From: Methylobacterium sp. UNC378MF
GTDB taxonomy: Bacteria; Pseudomonadota; Alphaproteobacteria; Rhizobiales; Beijerinckiaceae
Assembly (NCBI RefSeq): GCF_900103195.1
Contig: NZ_FMWU01000026.1
Span: 1-64,000 of the forward strand
DNA length: 64,000 nt
Direction: 5' to 3'
Each line of letters begins with the position of its first letter. Within the stretch, counting starts at the first letter, position 1. Positions 17,346 through 25,996 of the stretch are shown piece after piece. A program made the position numbers and the translations under genes. The notes beneath the pieces were generated by a model, which was given only the letters and a program-made list of their open reading frames with translations, did not search any database and was not told the DNA's origin.

Positions 17346-19151
17346 TTATTCCGCTTGCTCGGCCTGGGGAATCGGGCCCCAGGCACCGAGCGTCGGCGCG
17401 TCAGCCGGGTTCAGCGTTTCATCGAGCGCGGGGATCGAGGCCGGATCAGCCGGAAAGCCGATGAGCGCGCAGGCGGCCACCCATTCCGGTCCCTCCTTTA
17501 CCGCCGCCAGGGTGCTCGGATCCAGCGCCGTGATCCGTCCGCGCTCGAGGCGCAGGATGGCCCGGCCGGTCTCGGCCTGAACGAAGCGGACGATCGTCAT
17601 TCGGCGCAGGCATTCGCGCAGGAAGGTGGTGTTGGCGGATGCCGAGAGGTCGGCGCCCTTGAAGACCGCCTCTGGGCTACGGGCGAAGATGTCGACCTTC
17701 CGGAAGCGGTCGATGTCGATCAATCCCTTCACGTCGAGGATGTTGAGGATCCCGTCCGCCCAGAACGCGATGGTGCGCGGGCGCTCGCCGAGCTTCACGC
17801 TGTTGTCGAGGAACTCGCAGACCACCTGCTTGTCCCGGGCCAGCGCCCAGTTGAAGAACAGGCGCGGCATGCCGGTATAGGCCTCGACATTGTGGGCCAG
17901 CAGGTCCTCCACCGCCTTGTATCGGCCGAACAGCTCGCCCCGCTTCCACGCCCGCTCCACGGTGTCGGCCGGAGGCGTGACCATGAACTGCATGTAGACC
18001 CGGTCGCCGAACCGGGTGAGCAACTGGCCGCCGCCGTCGGAGCCGGCCTCGGCCTGGAAGCTGTCGAACCGGAAGCGGTCGATCAGCAGGTTCGAGATCC
18101 GCCGCTCCGCCGCCTTGCGGGTGACGTAGCGGTCGAGCTTCATGTCGATGATCTCGACCTCGTAACCCGTCAGCGTGCCGGCGTAGCGGGAGGCCGGTCC
18201 GAGGCTGTCGTAGTCGAGGAGATACTTGCGCCAGACATCGGGTGTGATCACCGCGAAGTCGGACCACGCCATACCGAGGCGCTTGGCGAGGCCGAGCTGG
18301 TAGGGGCGGATCGTGCTCTTGCCGGAGGCCGAGGCGCCTTTCACGTTCATCACCACAGGATGATCCTGCGGCGCCAGCCGGCGGTAGTTCTGCGCCTCCA
18401 CCACCGCAGCGATCCAGGGCTCGATCTGCTCGCCGATGCGTCGGCTGCCATAGCCGTTCGAGACCAGCGTTCCCGCGATCGTCCGCAACAGGACAGGATC
18501 CCGGATGACGGCGTTCTGCCGCGCGATGAGGCCGGATATCACGGTGCGGAGGGCCTCGCAGGCGGCAATCTCCAAACCGTCGCCGGACGCGGCGGCCCGC
18601 CGTTGCCAGGATTCGAGGTGGTACAGGGCCCGGGTCGCGAGATCCTCGCGCGGGGCTTCGGCCACCGGAGGTCGGCGCCCGAGGATCCGGTCGAGCCAGC
18701 GCGGCTCGGGCGGGGGCGGGGCCGGTGTATCCTCCAGAATGGCGGAGACTTCTCGGGCGAGCACCGCATCCGCCTCGGCGCGGATCCCGGCGAGGGCGGC
18801 CTCGACCTCGCCGAGACGTGGCTCGATCCCCTCGCGCAGGATCGTGGCGACGATGGCTCGGAAGTTCACGCCCAGATCGGCGTAGACCGCGCCCACCGGC
18901 ACGGACAAGTCCGACATGACCCGGATCAGAACCTCGTGGACGACGAGTCGACCGGCCCGGAACCGGGTCAGCTGGCGGGCGGGCAGCCCGCAGAGGTCGC
19001 TCAGGTCCAGGGCGTCGCGGAGCGGCGTTTCGACATGTTCCGGCCGGTAGACGGTGACCAGGGGCAGAAAGGCGGAGGGCAGATCGGACCGGACGCCCGG
19101 GCTCCAGGGGCCGACAGGCGGATCCGAGTGGTGGGCGACCGCGTCCGTCAT
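17346..19151 (-). CDS. Uncharacterised 601-residue P-loop protein (zeta-toxin/kinase-like core)
   Basis: Residues 1-260 are a helical region I do not recognise, with a proline stretch near 143-150. Walker A is GASASGKST at 272-280, preceded by a hydrophobic strand VVMNV. After it come ITPDVWRKYLLDYDSLGP (about 302-319) and a conserved-looking Arg/Lys-rich helix (KAAERRISNLLIDRFRFDSF). This layout resembles the zeta-toxin or small-molecule kinase group of P-loop enzymes. It lacks a visible antitoxin partner. The C-terminal part (about 470-600) contains a small beta-rich segment. It ends 134 bp upstream of the transporter start; a link to oxalate is unproven. Function unknown. Confidence 0.7.
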   Translation of the reverse strand: MTDAVAHHSDPPVGPWSPGVRSDLPSAFLPLVTVYRPEHVETPLRDALDLSDLCGLPARQLTRFRAGRLVVHEVLIRVMSDLSVPVGAVYADLGVNFRAIVATILREGIEPRLGEVEAALAGIRAEADAVLAREVSAILEDTPAPPPPEPRWLDRILGRRPPVAEAPREDLATRALYHLESWQRRAAASGDGLEIAACEALRTVISGLIARQNAVIRDPVLLRTIAGTLVSNGYGSRRIGEQIEPWIAAVVEAQNYRRLAPQDHPVVMNVKGASASGKSTIRPYQLGLAKRLGMAWSDFAVITPDVWRKYLLDYDSLGPASRYAGTLTGYEVEIIDMKLDRYVTRKAAERRISNLLIDRFRFDSFQAEAGSDGGGQLLTRFGDRVYMQFMVTPPADTVERAWKRGELFGRYKAVEDLLAHNVEAYTGMPRLFFNWALARDKQVVCEFLDNSVKLGERPRTIAFWADGILNILDVKGLIDIDRFRKVDIFARSPEAVFKGADLSASANTTFLRECLRRMTIVRFVQAETGRAILRLERGRITALDPSTLAAVKEGPEWVAACALIGFPADPASIPALDETLNPADAPTLGAWGPIPQAEQAE

Positions 19152-19161
19152 GCGCGACTCA

Positions 19162-19185
19162 CCCTCCCCTGCAGAGGGGGGAGGG
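19162..19185. repeat. Short palindromic CCCTCCCC...GGGGAGGG element
   Basis: CCCTCCCC and GGGGGAGGG arms around TGCAGA, just upstream of the P-loop gene and downstream of ilvE. It is related in style to the repeat inside aceF. Confidence 0.5.
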
Positions 19186-19261
19186 AAGGCCCGCGGCAGG
19201 TTTCACGCCCGAGCGGGCTGAACCGACAGCGTGCGCCGCCCGTGCAGGTGGATGAGAAATC

Positions 19262-20350
19262 CTAAAAGACCTTCTGGAACCAGCCATGGGCGTCGTTGGA
19301 GTTGCCCCGCTGGATGTCCACCAGCAGGCTTCGCAGCCGCTGGGCCACCGGCCCGGCCTTGCCGTTTCCGATGGTGAAGCTCTCTTCCCGGCCCTTCACG
19401 GTCCCGATCGGCGTGATCACCGCGGCGGTGCCGCAGGCGAAGGCCTCGGTCAGGCGGCCTTCCCGCACGTCGGCGCGCCACGCGTCGATCGTGTAGGGTT
19501 CCTCCTTCACGGAGAGACCAGCCTCAAGCGCCAGGGTAATCACCGAGTCGCGCGTGATGCCGGGCAGGATGCTGTCCGAGAGGGGCGGCGTCACCAACGT
19601 GCCGTCCTCGAAGACGAAGAACACGTTCATGCCGCCGAGTTCCTCGATGTAGCGGCGCTCTACCGCGTCGAGGAACACCACCTGCTCGCAGCCCTGGGCA
19701 GCCGCTTCCGACTGCGCCGCGAGGCTGGCGGCGTAGTTGCCGCCGCACTTGGCCGCGCCCGTGCCGCCCGGGGCCGCGCGGGTGAAGTGCTCCGAGACCC
19801 ACACAGTGACGGTCCCGGTCGGATCCTTGAAGTACGAGCCCACCGCCGAGGCGATCGTCACGAACAGGTATTCCGAGGCGGGCTTGACCCCGAGGAAGGC
19901 CTCGCTGGCGATCATGAACGGGCGGAGATAGAGGCTGCCGTCCGGCGTGTCAGGGATCCAGGCGCGGTCGATCTCGACGAGCCGCCGCATCGCCTCCACG
20001 AAGGCGTCCTCTGGGAAGGGCGCCATCGCCATACGCTCGGCCGAGCGGCGGAAGCGGCGGGCGTTGGCGTCTGGCCGGAACAGCGCGGCGCCGCCATCGG
20101 CGGTCCGGTAGGCCTTCAGCCCCTCGAAGATCTCCTGCGCGTAGTGCAGCACCGCGGAAGCGGGATCGAGCGGAATCGCCTCGCGCGCCTGGATCCGCGC
20201 GTCGTGCCAGCCCCGGCCGGCCGAGTAGCGCGCCACCACCATGTGATCGGTGAACACCTTGCCGAAGCCAGGATTCGCCATCAGCGCGGCCCGCTCCTCG
20301 GCGGTCCGCGGCGCGGGATGACTTTGGATCTCGAACGTCAGGTCGCTCAC
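19262..20350 (-). CDS. ilvE: Branched-chain amino acid aminotransferase
   Basis: A PLP fold-type IV aminotransferase of 362 residues, the longer BCAT2-like form. The PLP lysine lies in GAAKCGGNYAAS, with the family motifs LHYAQEIFEGLKAYR near residue 70, YLRPFMIASE and ELGGMNVFFVFEDG. It interconverts Leu, Ile and Val with their 2-oxo acids using glutamate. It is on the minus strand downstream of the ABC exporter gene; a regulatory link is not evident. Confidence 0.95.
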   Translation of the reverse strand: MSDLTFEIQSHPAPRTAEERAALMANPGFGKVFTDHMVVARYSAGRGWHDARIQAREAIPLDPASAVLHYAQEIFEGLKAYRTADGGAALFRPDANARRFRRSAERMAMAPFPEDAFVEAMRRLVEIDRAWIPDTPDGSLYLRPFMIASEAFLGVKPASEYLFVTIASAVGSYFKDPTGTVTVWVSEHFTRAAPGGTGAAKCGGNYAASLAAQSEAAAQGCEQVVFLDAVERRYIEELGGMNVFFVFEDGTLVTPPLSDSILPGITRDSVITLALEAGLSVKEEPYTIDAWRADVREGRLTEAFACGTAAVITPIGTVKGREESFTIGNGKAGPVAQRLRSLLVDIQRGNSNDAHGWFQKVF

Positions 20351-20441
20351 GGTGTGGTCCTCATCGACTGAGGCCCTTATGGCGCGCTCCGGCGCGCGAA
20401 TCTACGGAGCCGGCGCATGACGGCGTCGCCGCACATGCGAG

Positions 20442-22202
20442 TCACTCGACGGTCGCGGGCTCCGACAGCTGCAGCCGGTGCAGGCGCGCATAGGCGCCGC
20501 CGGCCGCGAGCAGGTCGTCGTGCCGTCCGACCTCGATCACGCGGCCCGCATCCATCACGGCGATCTGATCGGCGTCGCGTACGGTCGAGAGGCGGTGGGC
20601 GATCACCAGGGTGGTGCGGCCGCGCATCAGCCGGGTCAGCGCCTCCTGGACCAGACGCTCTGATTCGGAGTCGAGCGCCGAGGTCGCCTCGTCGAGGAGC
20701 AGGATCGGCGCGTCCTTGAGGAAGGCGCGGGCGAGGGCCACCCGCTGGCGCTCGCCGCCGGAAAGCCGGCCGCCGCCGGGCCCGACTCGGAACGCGTAGC
20801 CCTCCGGCAGCGCTGTCACGAAGCCGTGGGCTGCGGCGGCGGAGGCGGCCGCCTCGATCTCGGCGCGCGTCGCTCCCGGCCGGCCGAATCCGATGTTGGC
20901 GGCAATCGTGTCGTCGAAGAGAACCACATCCTGCGAAACCACCGCCACGGCCGCGCGCAGCGACGCGAGGGTCACGCCACGCACGTCCCGCCCGTCGATG
21001 GTCACGGCGCCCTCGGTCACGTCGTAGAGCCGCGGCACGAGATTCAGCAGGGAGGACTTGCCGGAGCCCGAGCGCCCGACAAGTGCCGTGACGGAGCCCG
21101 GCGGAGCCGTGAGGTCGATCCCCTCGAGCGCCGGAGCGTCCGGCCGGTAGCGAAAATGGACGCCTGTGAAACGGATCGCGCCGGCGGTGACCGTCAACGG
21201 CCGCGCATCCGGTGCCTCGCGGATCTCCGCCGCCTCGTCCATCACGTCGAAGTAGCGCCGCAGTGCGGCCGCCGCCTCCTGAAGGATGGCGTTGAGATTG
21301 CCAAGCGCCCGGGCCGGCTGGGCGGCGAGGAGCAGCGCCGCCACGTAGCCCGTGAAGTCGCCGACCGTCTTCTCTCCCGCGAGGACCCGCTGCCCGACCA
21401 GCACCAGCACGCCGGCCACCGCGATGCCGCCGCCGATCTCCAGCAACGGGTCGAGGCGGCCGCGGGCATTGGCGGCCTTCATCTTGAGGCGGCGCACCTC
21501 GTCGAGGGCTTCGGCGGCGCGGCCCTTGAGGTAGGTCTCCATCGCGTAGGTCTTGGCAACGCGGGCGCCCTGCAGGCTCTCGGAGATGAGGCTGGCGGTG
21601 GCGCCCATCTGCTCCTGCGTCGAGGTCGAGACCCGCCGGAGCTTCTTGCCGATCCGCCCGATCGGCCCCGCCACGAACGGCACCGTGATGCCGGCCACCA
21701 GGGTCAGCACCGGATCCATCCAGATCAGCGCCGCCACCAGCCCGACCAGCATGGCGATGTCGCGCAGGAGCACGGTCGAGATGCGGGTCAGCGCTTCCTT
21801 GATGAAGGCGAAGTCGGTGGTGAAGCGCTGGGTGAGGGCCGCCGGACTCTCGCGGCCGAGCTGGGCCAGATCCGAGTCGATCAGGTGGCCGAAGAGCGCC
21901 GCCTGCATGTCGGCCTCGACCCGGGTAACCACACGGTTAGTCAGCACCGTCTGGCCGTAGAGGGCGAAGCCGCGTGTGGCCGTGACCGCGATCACCACCA
22001 GCGGCCCGTACGCGATGGCCACCGCGTCCTTGCGGTCGAAGGCGTCGAAGGCAGCCTTGATCAGAGCCGGGTAGAGCCCTGTCGAGGCGCCTACCAGCGC
22101 GATCAGCACCAGCACCACGGCCAGCGTCGCCCGGTGCGGGTAGAGCCAGGTGCGCCAGAGCCGGACGAGGAGGGGAGCCGTGTCGCCGGGAAGGCGCGCC
22201 AT
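20442..22202 (-). CDS. MsbA-type ABC exporter, fused permease and ATPase
   Basis: A 586-residue half-transporter. Six membrane helices occupy residues about 20-320, and the nucleotide-binding domain about 345-575 carries Walker A GRSGSGKSS, signature LSGGERQR, Walker B ILLLDEATSALD and switch VIAHRLST. Lipid A/phospholipid flippase MsbA and multidrug exporters share this organisation. There is no waaA or lpxK neighbour to confirm lipid A as substrate. It begins at ATG 22202. Confidence 0.9.
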   Translation of the reverse strand: MARLPGDTAPLLVRLWRTWLYPHRATLAVVLVLIALVGASTGLYPALIKAAFDAFDRKDAVAIAYGPLVVIAVTATRGFALYGQTVLTNRVVTRVEADMQAALFGHLIDSDLAQLGRESPAALTQRFTTDFAFIKEALTRISTVLLRDIAMLVGLVAALIWMDPVLTLVAGITVPFVAGPIGRIGKKLRRVSTSTQEQMGATASLISESLQGARVAKTYAMETYLKGRAAEALDEVRRLKMKAANARGRLDPLLEIGGGIAVAGVLVLVGQRVLAGEKTVGDFTGYVAALLLAAQPARALGNLNAILQEAAAALRRYFDVMDEAAEIREAPDARPLTVTAGAIRFTGVHFRYRPDAPALEGIDLTAPPGSVTALVGRSGSGKSSLLNLVPRLYDVTEGAVTIDGRDVRGVTLASLRAAVAVVSQDVVLFDDTIAANIGFGRPGATRAEIEAAASAAAAHGFVTALPEGYAFRVGPGGGRLSGGERQRVALARAFLKDAPILLLDEATSALDSESERLVQEALTRLMRGRTTLVIAHRLSTVRDADQIAVMDAGRVIEVGRHDDLLAAGGAYARLHRLQLSEPATVE

Positions 22203-22291
22203 GAAACCTACCGGGTCGGATCAGGGGCGCCCTCGGGCAGGATCCGCGGCTGCGGTGTGCCGCCATCGCAGCTGCGGATCAAGGCTTTTGG

Positions 22292-22819
22292 TCAGCGGTC
22301 GTCGTCACGCGCATGCGGTCCGCGGTCGCCGTCCGGACCGTGATGCCAGCCGCCGTGACGATGCCCGCCCATGGGTCGGGCGAGGATCATGGCGCGCCGC
22401 TTCTGGTCCTGGTCGAGGCTGGCGTAGAGCGGCTGCGACGCGTCGGCGAGCTTGCGCAGGGCCTCGCCGCGCGCGGTCGCCGCATCGGCCATCGCCCGCA
22501 GCGCCGCCGGGGCGTCGTCGCTGAATCTGGGGCGGTCGCGCAGCGCCTCGCGGCGCCGCTCGCGCAGCCTGGCCATGTCGCGGATCGCCGCTTCCACCGG
22601 CGGCCACAGCTTCTCCTGGTCGGGCGTGAGCTTCAGGCCGGCATGCAGGGCGGCGATGCGGGCATCCGTGAAGGCCGCCCGGTCCTCGGGGGTCAGCGCG
22701 CTCCAGCGTCCGTGGCCGCGGAAGCCCTCGGCGCCGTGGTCACGCGCAAGGGCCGCGCCGGCGAGTCCCAGCCCGAGGGCTCCGCTCACCAGGATGGCCG
22801 CCGTCATACGTCGCGACAT
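22292..22819 (-). CDS. Periplasmic LTxxQ-motif protein (Spy/CpxP-like)
   Basis: A 175-residue protein with a signal peptide (MSRRMTAAILVSGALGLGLAGAALA). A helical domain follows, carrying LTPEDRAAFTDARIAALHAG and then LTPDQEKLWPPVE, the LTxxQ motif of Spy/CpxP relatives. The C-terminus is His/Asp/Gly-rich (GGHRHGGWHHGPDGDRGPHA), a likely metal-binding tail. It is divergent from the ZnuA-like gene and shares a 17-bp palindrome in the intergenic region, so metal-responsive expression is plausible (inference). Confidence 0.82.
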   Translation of the reverse strand: MSRRMTAAILVSGALGLGLAGAALARDHGAEGFRGHGRWSALTPEDRAAFTDARIAALHAGLKLTPDQEKLWPPVEAAIRDMARLRERRREALRDRPRFSDDAPAALRAMADAATARGEALRKLADASQPLYASLDQDQKRRAMILARPMGGHRHGGWHHGPDGDRGPHARDDDR

Positions 22820-22911
22820 GGGAATCTCCGTCTTGTGCTCGGGACGCCGCCGCTGCCCGCGACGGCGTCATACGCGGCGCATGGCGCGCCCGGCATGTAT
22901 CCCGCTTGTGT

Positions 22912-22928
22912 ATGTAACAATGTTACAT
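22912..22928. promoter_or_regulatory. Palindromic operator between LTxxQ gene and znuA-like gene (possible Zur/Fur-type site)
   Basis: ATGTAACAATGTTACAT, perfect 7-bp arms with a 3-bp centre, 21 bp upstream of the ZnuA-like ATG. A/T-rich GTAACA-type palindromes in front of zinc uptake genes are typical Zur boxes. The identity of the regulator is inferred. Confidence 0.6.
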
Positions 22929-22948
22929 TAGTGGCTGGCGCGACCAAC

Positions 22949-23923
22949 ATGCGGGCAGGTGAAGCGGTGCGAGGCGTGGCGAGAACATTTCGGATCATGG
23001 CGCTCGCGATCCTGTCCGTGTGGGCCGGGTTTGCTGGTCCCGCTTCGGCCGCGGAGACCGCGGCAGTCCGGGCGGTGGCGACCTTCTCGATCCTGGGCGA
23101 CCTCGTTCGGCAGGTCGGCGGATCTCACGTCGCGGTGGCGTCTCTGGTGGGACCCGATTCCGACGCCCACGGTTTCAGCCCATCCCCGGCCGATGCGCGC
23201 AAGCTGGTCGAAGCCGACATCGTGTTCGTCAACGGCCTCGGGCTGGAGGGCTGGCTCGACCGATTGATCCGCGCGTCCGGCACTCGCGCACCGGTGGTGA
23301 TCGCCTCCGCGGGGGTGAAGCCGATCTCCGCGCAGGACGAACACGCCCATGGGGACGGGCCAGGGGAGCGCGACCCCGGACACGGCGATCACGCCGTGGA
23401 TCCCCATGCCTGGCAGGATGTCGCCAACGTGCGGATCTACGTGGCGAACATCCGGGACGGGCTGGCCAAGGTCGATCCGGCCCATGCCGAAGCCTATCGG
23501 GAGGCCGCGTCCGGCTACCTCGCCAAGCTCGACATGCTGGAGCGCGACGTCCGGGCGGCGATCGCCCGCATCCCGCCGGAGCGGCGGCGGATCATCACGA
23601 CCCACGACGCCTTCGGCTACTTCGCGGCGGCCTACGGCCTGCGCTTCATCGCACCGCAGGGCGTCTCCACCGACAGTGAGGCGAGCCCACGGGATGTGGC
23701 GACGATCATCCGCCAGATCCGCAAGGAGCGCGTCCCGGCGGTCTTCCTCGAGAACATCAGCGATCCGCGCCAGATGGAGCAGATCGCCCGCGAGGGCGGC
23801 GCCCGCATCGGCGGCAGGGTCTATTCCGACGCGCTGTCGGCGCCGGACGGCCCGGCTGCAACCTATCTCGATCTGATGCGGTCGAACCTGCAGGCGTTCG
23901 ACGCCGCGCTGATGCCCGGCTAG
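22949..23923 (+). CDS. Metal (probably zinc) ABC transporter substrate-binding protein, ZnuA-like
   Basis: A 324-residue cluster A-I binding protein. A signal peptide (hydrophobic ALAILSVWAGFAGPASA) is followed by AVATFSILGDLVRQVGG, His in SDAHGFSPSPADARKL, a His/Asp-rich loop (DEHAHGDGPGERDPGHGDHA), DPHAWQD, TTHDAFGYFAAAYGL and the C-terminal Glu/Asp sites. The His-rich loop favours zinc over manganese. The ATPase and permease partners (ZnuB and ZnuC) are not adjacent. GTG 22931 and ATG 22997 are alternative starts. Confidence 0.88.
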   Translation: MRAGEAVRGVARTFRIMALAILSVWAGFAGPASAAETAAVRAVATFSILGDLVRQVGGSHVAVASLVGPDSDAHGFSPSPADARKLVEADIVFVNGLGLEGWLDRLIRASGTRAPVVIASAGVKPISAQDEHAHGDGPGERDPGHGDHAVDPHAWQDVANVRIYVANIRDGLAKVDPAHAEAYREAASGYLAKLDMLERDVRAAIARIPPERRRIITTHDAFGYFAAAYGLRFIAPQGVSTDSEASPRDVATIIRQIRKERVPAVFLENISDPRQMEQIAREGGARIGGRVYSDALSAPDGPAATYLDLMRSNLQAFDAALMPG

Positions 23924-23925
23924 AG

Positions 23926-23943
23926 CCACGCGCGATCGCGTGG
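23926..23943. terminator. Hairpin after the ZnuA-like gene
   Basis: CCACGCG and CGCGTGG arms with a CGAT loop, 2 bp after the stop. There is no T-run, so it is a weak terminator candidate. Confidence 0.4.
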
Positions 23944-24175
23944 AGACGGCAGCTGTCCCGTCCTCCGACCGGTCGAGGACCGCTCTGGCTCTTGCCGCAC
24001 GGCCGTGACGGTCCGGTGTTCCGCCGTGGCTCGCCTTCACAGCGTCGGACATGACATAGCGTAAACCGCCGGTTAAGAGGCGCCCTCTAGCCTTACGGAA
24101 CGGGTGCCAGCCGATCCTCGTACGCGAGGGCTCAAGGCCTTGGGGCCTTGTGAGATCGCGTAGCTCGGAGATCGC

Positions 24176-25924
24176 GTGGCTTGGGGGCCTGACCGTTGGC
24201 GCTTCTATCGGCTCGTCGCGCGCGAGGCCGTACGTGCCGTCCGCGCCGCCGGTGCCAGCGTCACCGCCTCGCCCGACATCCTCGCCCGAATGCGGGTCGC
24301 CGGATTGGTGATCGCGCCCCAGGATCTTCGGACCTCCGACGCGACCTTCGCGGACGACATCTATGCCGGGTTGTTCGTCTTCGCCGGTCGGTCCCTCACG
24401 GCGAGCGGCGGCTCGCCTTTCGACTACGCCGCGCCCTCGCCGGAATGGGCCGACGAACTCTACGGCTTCGGCTGGCTGCGCCATCTGCGCGCGGCCGACA
24501 CCGCGCTGGCCCGGGCCAACGCCCGCGCCTTCGTGGCCGACTTCATCGCCGGCCGGGGCGACGCGGCGCTCGCCCGGCAGACGCCGGTGGCGGCCCGGCG
24601 GCTGATCTCGTTCCTGTGCCAGTCGCCCCTCGTGCTGGAGGGCGCCGATCACGGTTTCTACCAGAACTTCCTCAAGGCGATCGGCCGTAACGCGCAGCAA
24701 CTCGAGCGCGACCTGAGGCGGGGCGTGCCACCGCAATGGCGCCTGAACGCCGCCGTGGCGCTCTGTTACGCCGGCCTGTGCTGCGACGGTATCCAGCCGA
24801 TCCTGCGACGGGCCACCCGTATCCTGACGCGGGAACTCGACCGGCAGATCCTGACCGATGGCGGCCATCGCTCCCGCGATCCGCGCTTCGCCATGGAACT
24901 GCTCCTCGACCTGCTGCCCCTGCGCCAGAGCTATCTCAGCCGCAGCGTCGAGCCGCCGCTCGCGCTCCTCAGGGCCGTCGATCGGATGCTGCCGCTGCTG
25001 CGGCTCCTGCGCCACCCGGACGCCTCGCTGAGCCACTTCAACGGCATGGGCGCTACGGATGCGGACCATCTCGCGACCCTGCTGGTCTACGACGGCGCGC
25101 TCGCCCGGCCGCTGATGCACGCGCCGAATTCGGGCTACGAGCGCCTGGAAGGGGGGCGGGTCGTGATCGTGGCCGATGTCGGCGCGAGCCCGCCGCTGCC
25201 GTATTCGGTCAATGCCGGGGCGGGCTGCCTCGCCTTCGAGATGTCGAGCGGACCCCAGCGCATCGTCGTCAATTGCGGCCTGCCGGCGAGTGGCGCGGAT
25301 CTGCGCCTCCTCGCCCGCTCCACGCCGGCCCACTCCACGGCTTCGGTCGCCCACGCCTCGTCCTGCCGGTTCCTCACCCGGACCGGTTGGTGGGGCGAGC
25401 GGCTCCTGGCCGACTGGCTGATCCGCCGGCGCGGGTCGGTCGTGCTGAGCGGCCCGTCGGCCGTGGCCGCCGAGCGGGCCGAAGAGGCCGACAGCGTCGT
25501 CCTCGCGGCCCGGCACGATGGCTACGGCCCCGATTTCGGCATCGTACACGAGCGCCGCTGGCAGCTGTTCCACGTGGCGGCGCGCCTGGAGGGCCGCGAC
25601 GCCTTCCTGCGCCAGGGCAAGGGGCTGAGCCGGGGACGGCGGTTGCGCCCGCAGGATGTGGCGATCCGCTTCCACCTTCATCCCGGCATCGCGGTGCGCA
25701 GCATTCCGGAGGGACTGGAACTCGCCTCGGCGCTCGGCGAGATCTGGGTGTTCAGCGCCGAGAACGCTGAGATCGCCATCGAGGAGAGCGTCTACTTCTC
25801 GGGGCTGACCGGGCCGCGCCGCACCGATCAGATCGTGCTGCATCTGCGCGTCTCCGAGGACGTCGAGGTCCGCTGGAGCTTCGAGCGGCACGCCTCCGCG
25901 CCGCTCCGCGGCGTGGTCCCCTGA
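24176..25924 (+). CDS. Heparinase II/III family protein
   Basis: A 582-residue protein. The N-terminal alpha/alpha toroid region (about 70-300) contains WADELYGFGWLRHLRAAD and SHFNGMGATDADHLATLL. The C-terminal beta-rich heparinase II/III-like domain (about 320-560) contains LAFEMSSGPQRIVVNCG, STAS(V)AH and FHLHPGIAV. There is no signal peptide. Rhizobiales copies next to purH are typical, and their substrate is unknown. The GTG start is set by GGAG 5 bp upstream. A candidate CtrA-like box lies at 24062-24076. Confidence 0.85.
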   Translation: MAWGPDRWRFYRLVAREAVRAVRAAGASVTASPDILARMRVAGLVIAPQDLRTSDATFADDIYAGLFVFAGRSLTASGGSPFDYAAPSPEWADELYGFGWLRHLRAADTALARANARAFVADFIAGRGDAALARQTPVAARRLISFLCQSPLVLEGADHGFYQNFLKAIGRNAQQLERDLRRGVPPQWRLNAAVALCYAGLCCDGIQPILRRATRILTRELDRQILTDGGHRSRDPRFAMELLLDLLPLRQSYLSRSVEPPLALLRAVDRMLPLLRLLRHPDASLSHFNGMGATDADHLATLLVYDGALARPLMHAPNSGYERLEGGRVVIVADVGASPPLPYSVNAGAGCLAFEMSSGPQRIVVNCGLPASGADLRLLARSTPAHSTASVAHASSCRFLTRTGWWGERLLADWLIRRRGSVVLSGPSAVAAERAEEADSVVLAARHDGYGPDFGIVHERRWQLFHVAARLEGRDAFLRQGKGLSRGRRLRPQDVAIRFHLHPGIAVRSIPEGLELASALGEIWVFSAENAEIAIEESVYFSGLTGPRRTDQIVLHLRVSEDVEVRWSFERHASAPLRGVVP

Positions 25925-25996
25925 GGGGGCCGGCTGGCCCGGCTGGCCGTTTTCGTGCTACCGCGCCGGACCGTCTTGAACTTTCGGCACGAAGCT

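Noticed and set aside
17346..19151. Toxin-antitoxin call for the P-loop protein
   Set aside because: The protein is much longer than zeta toxins and no antitoxin-like small gene is beside it, so only the fold similarity is kept.
22928..25891. A 987-codon open frame on the minus strand, opposite the ZnuA-like and heparinase-like genes
   Set aside because: Arg/Gly/His-rich antisense shadow typical of high-GC coding DNA. The plus-strand genes have family motifs and ribosome-binding sites.
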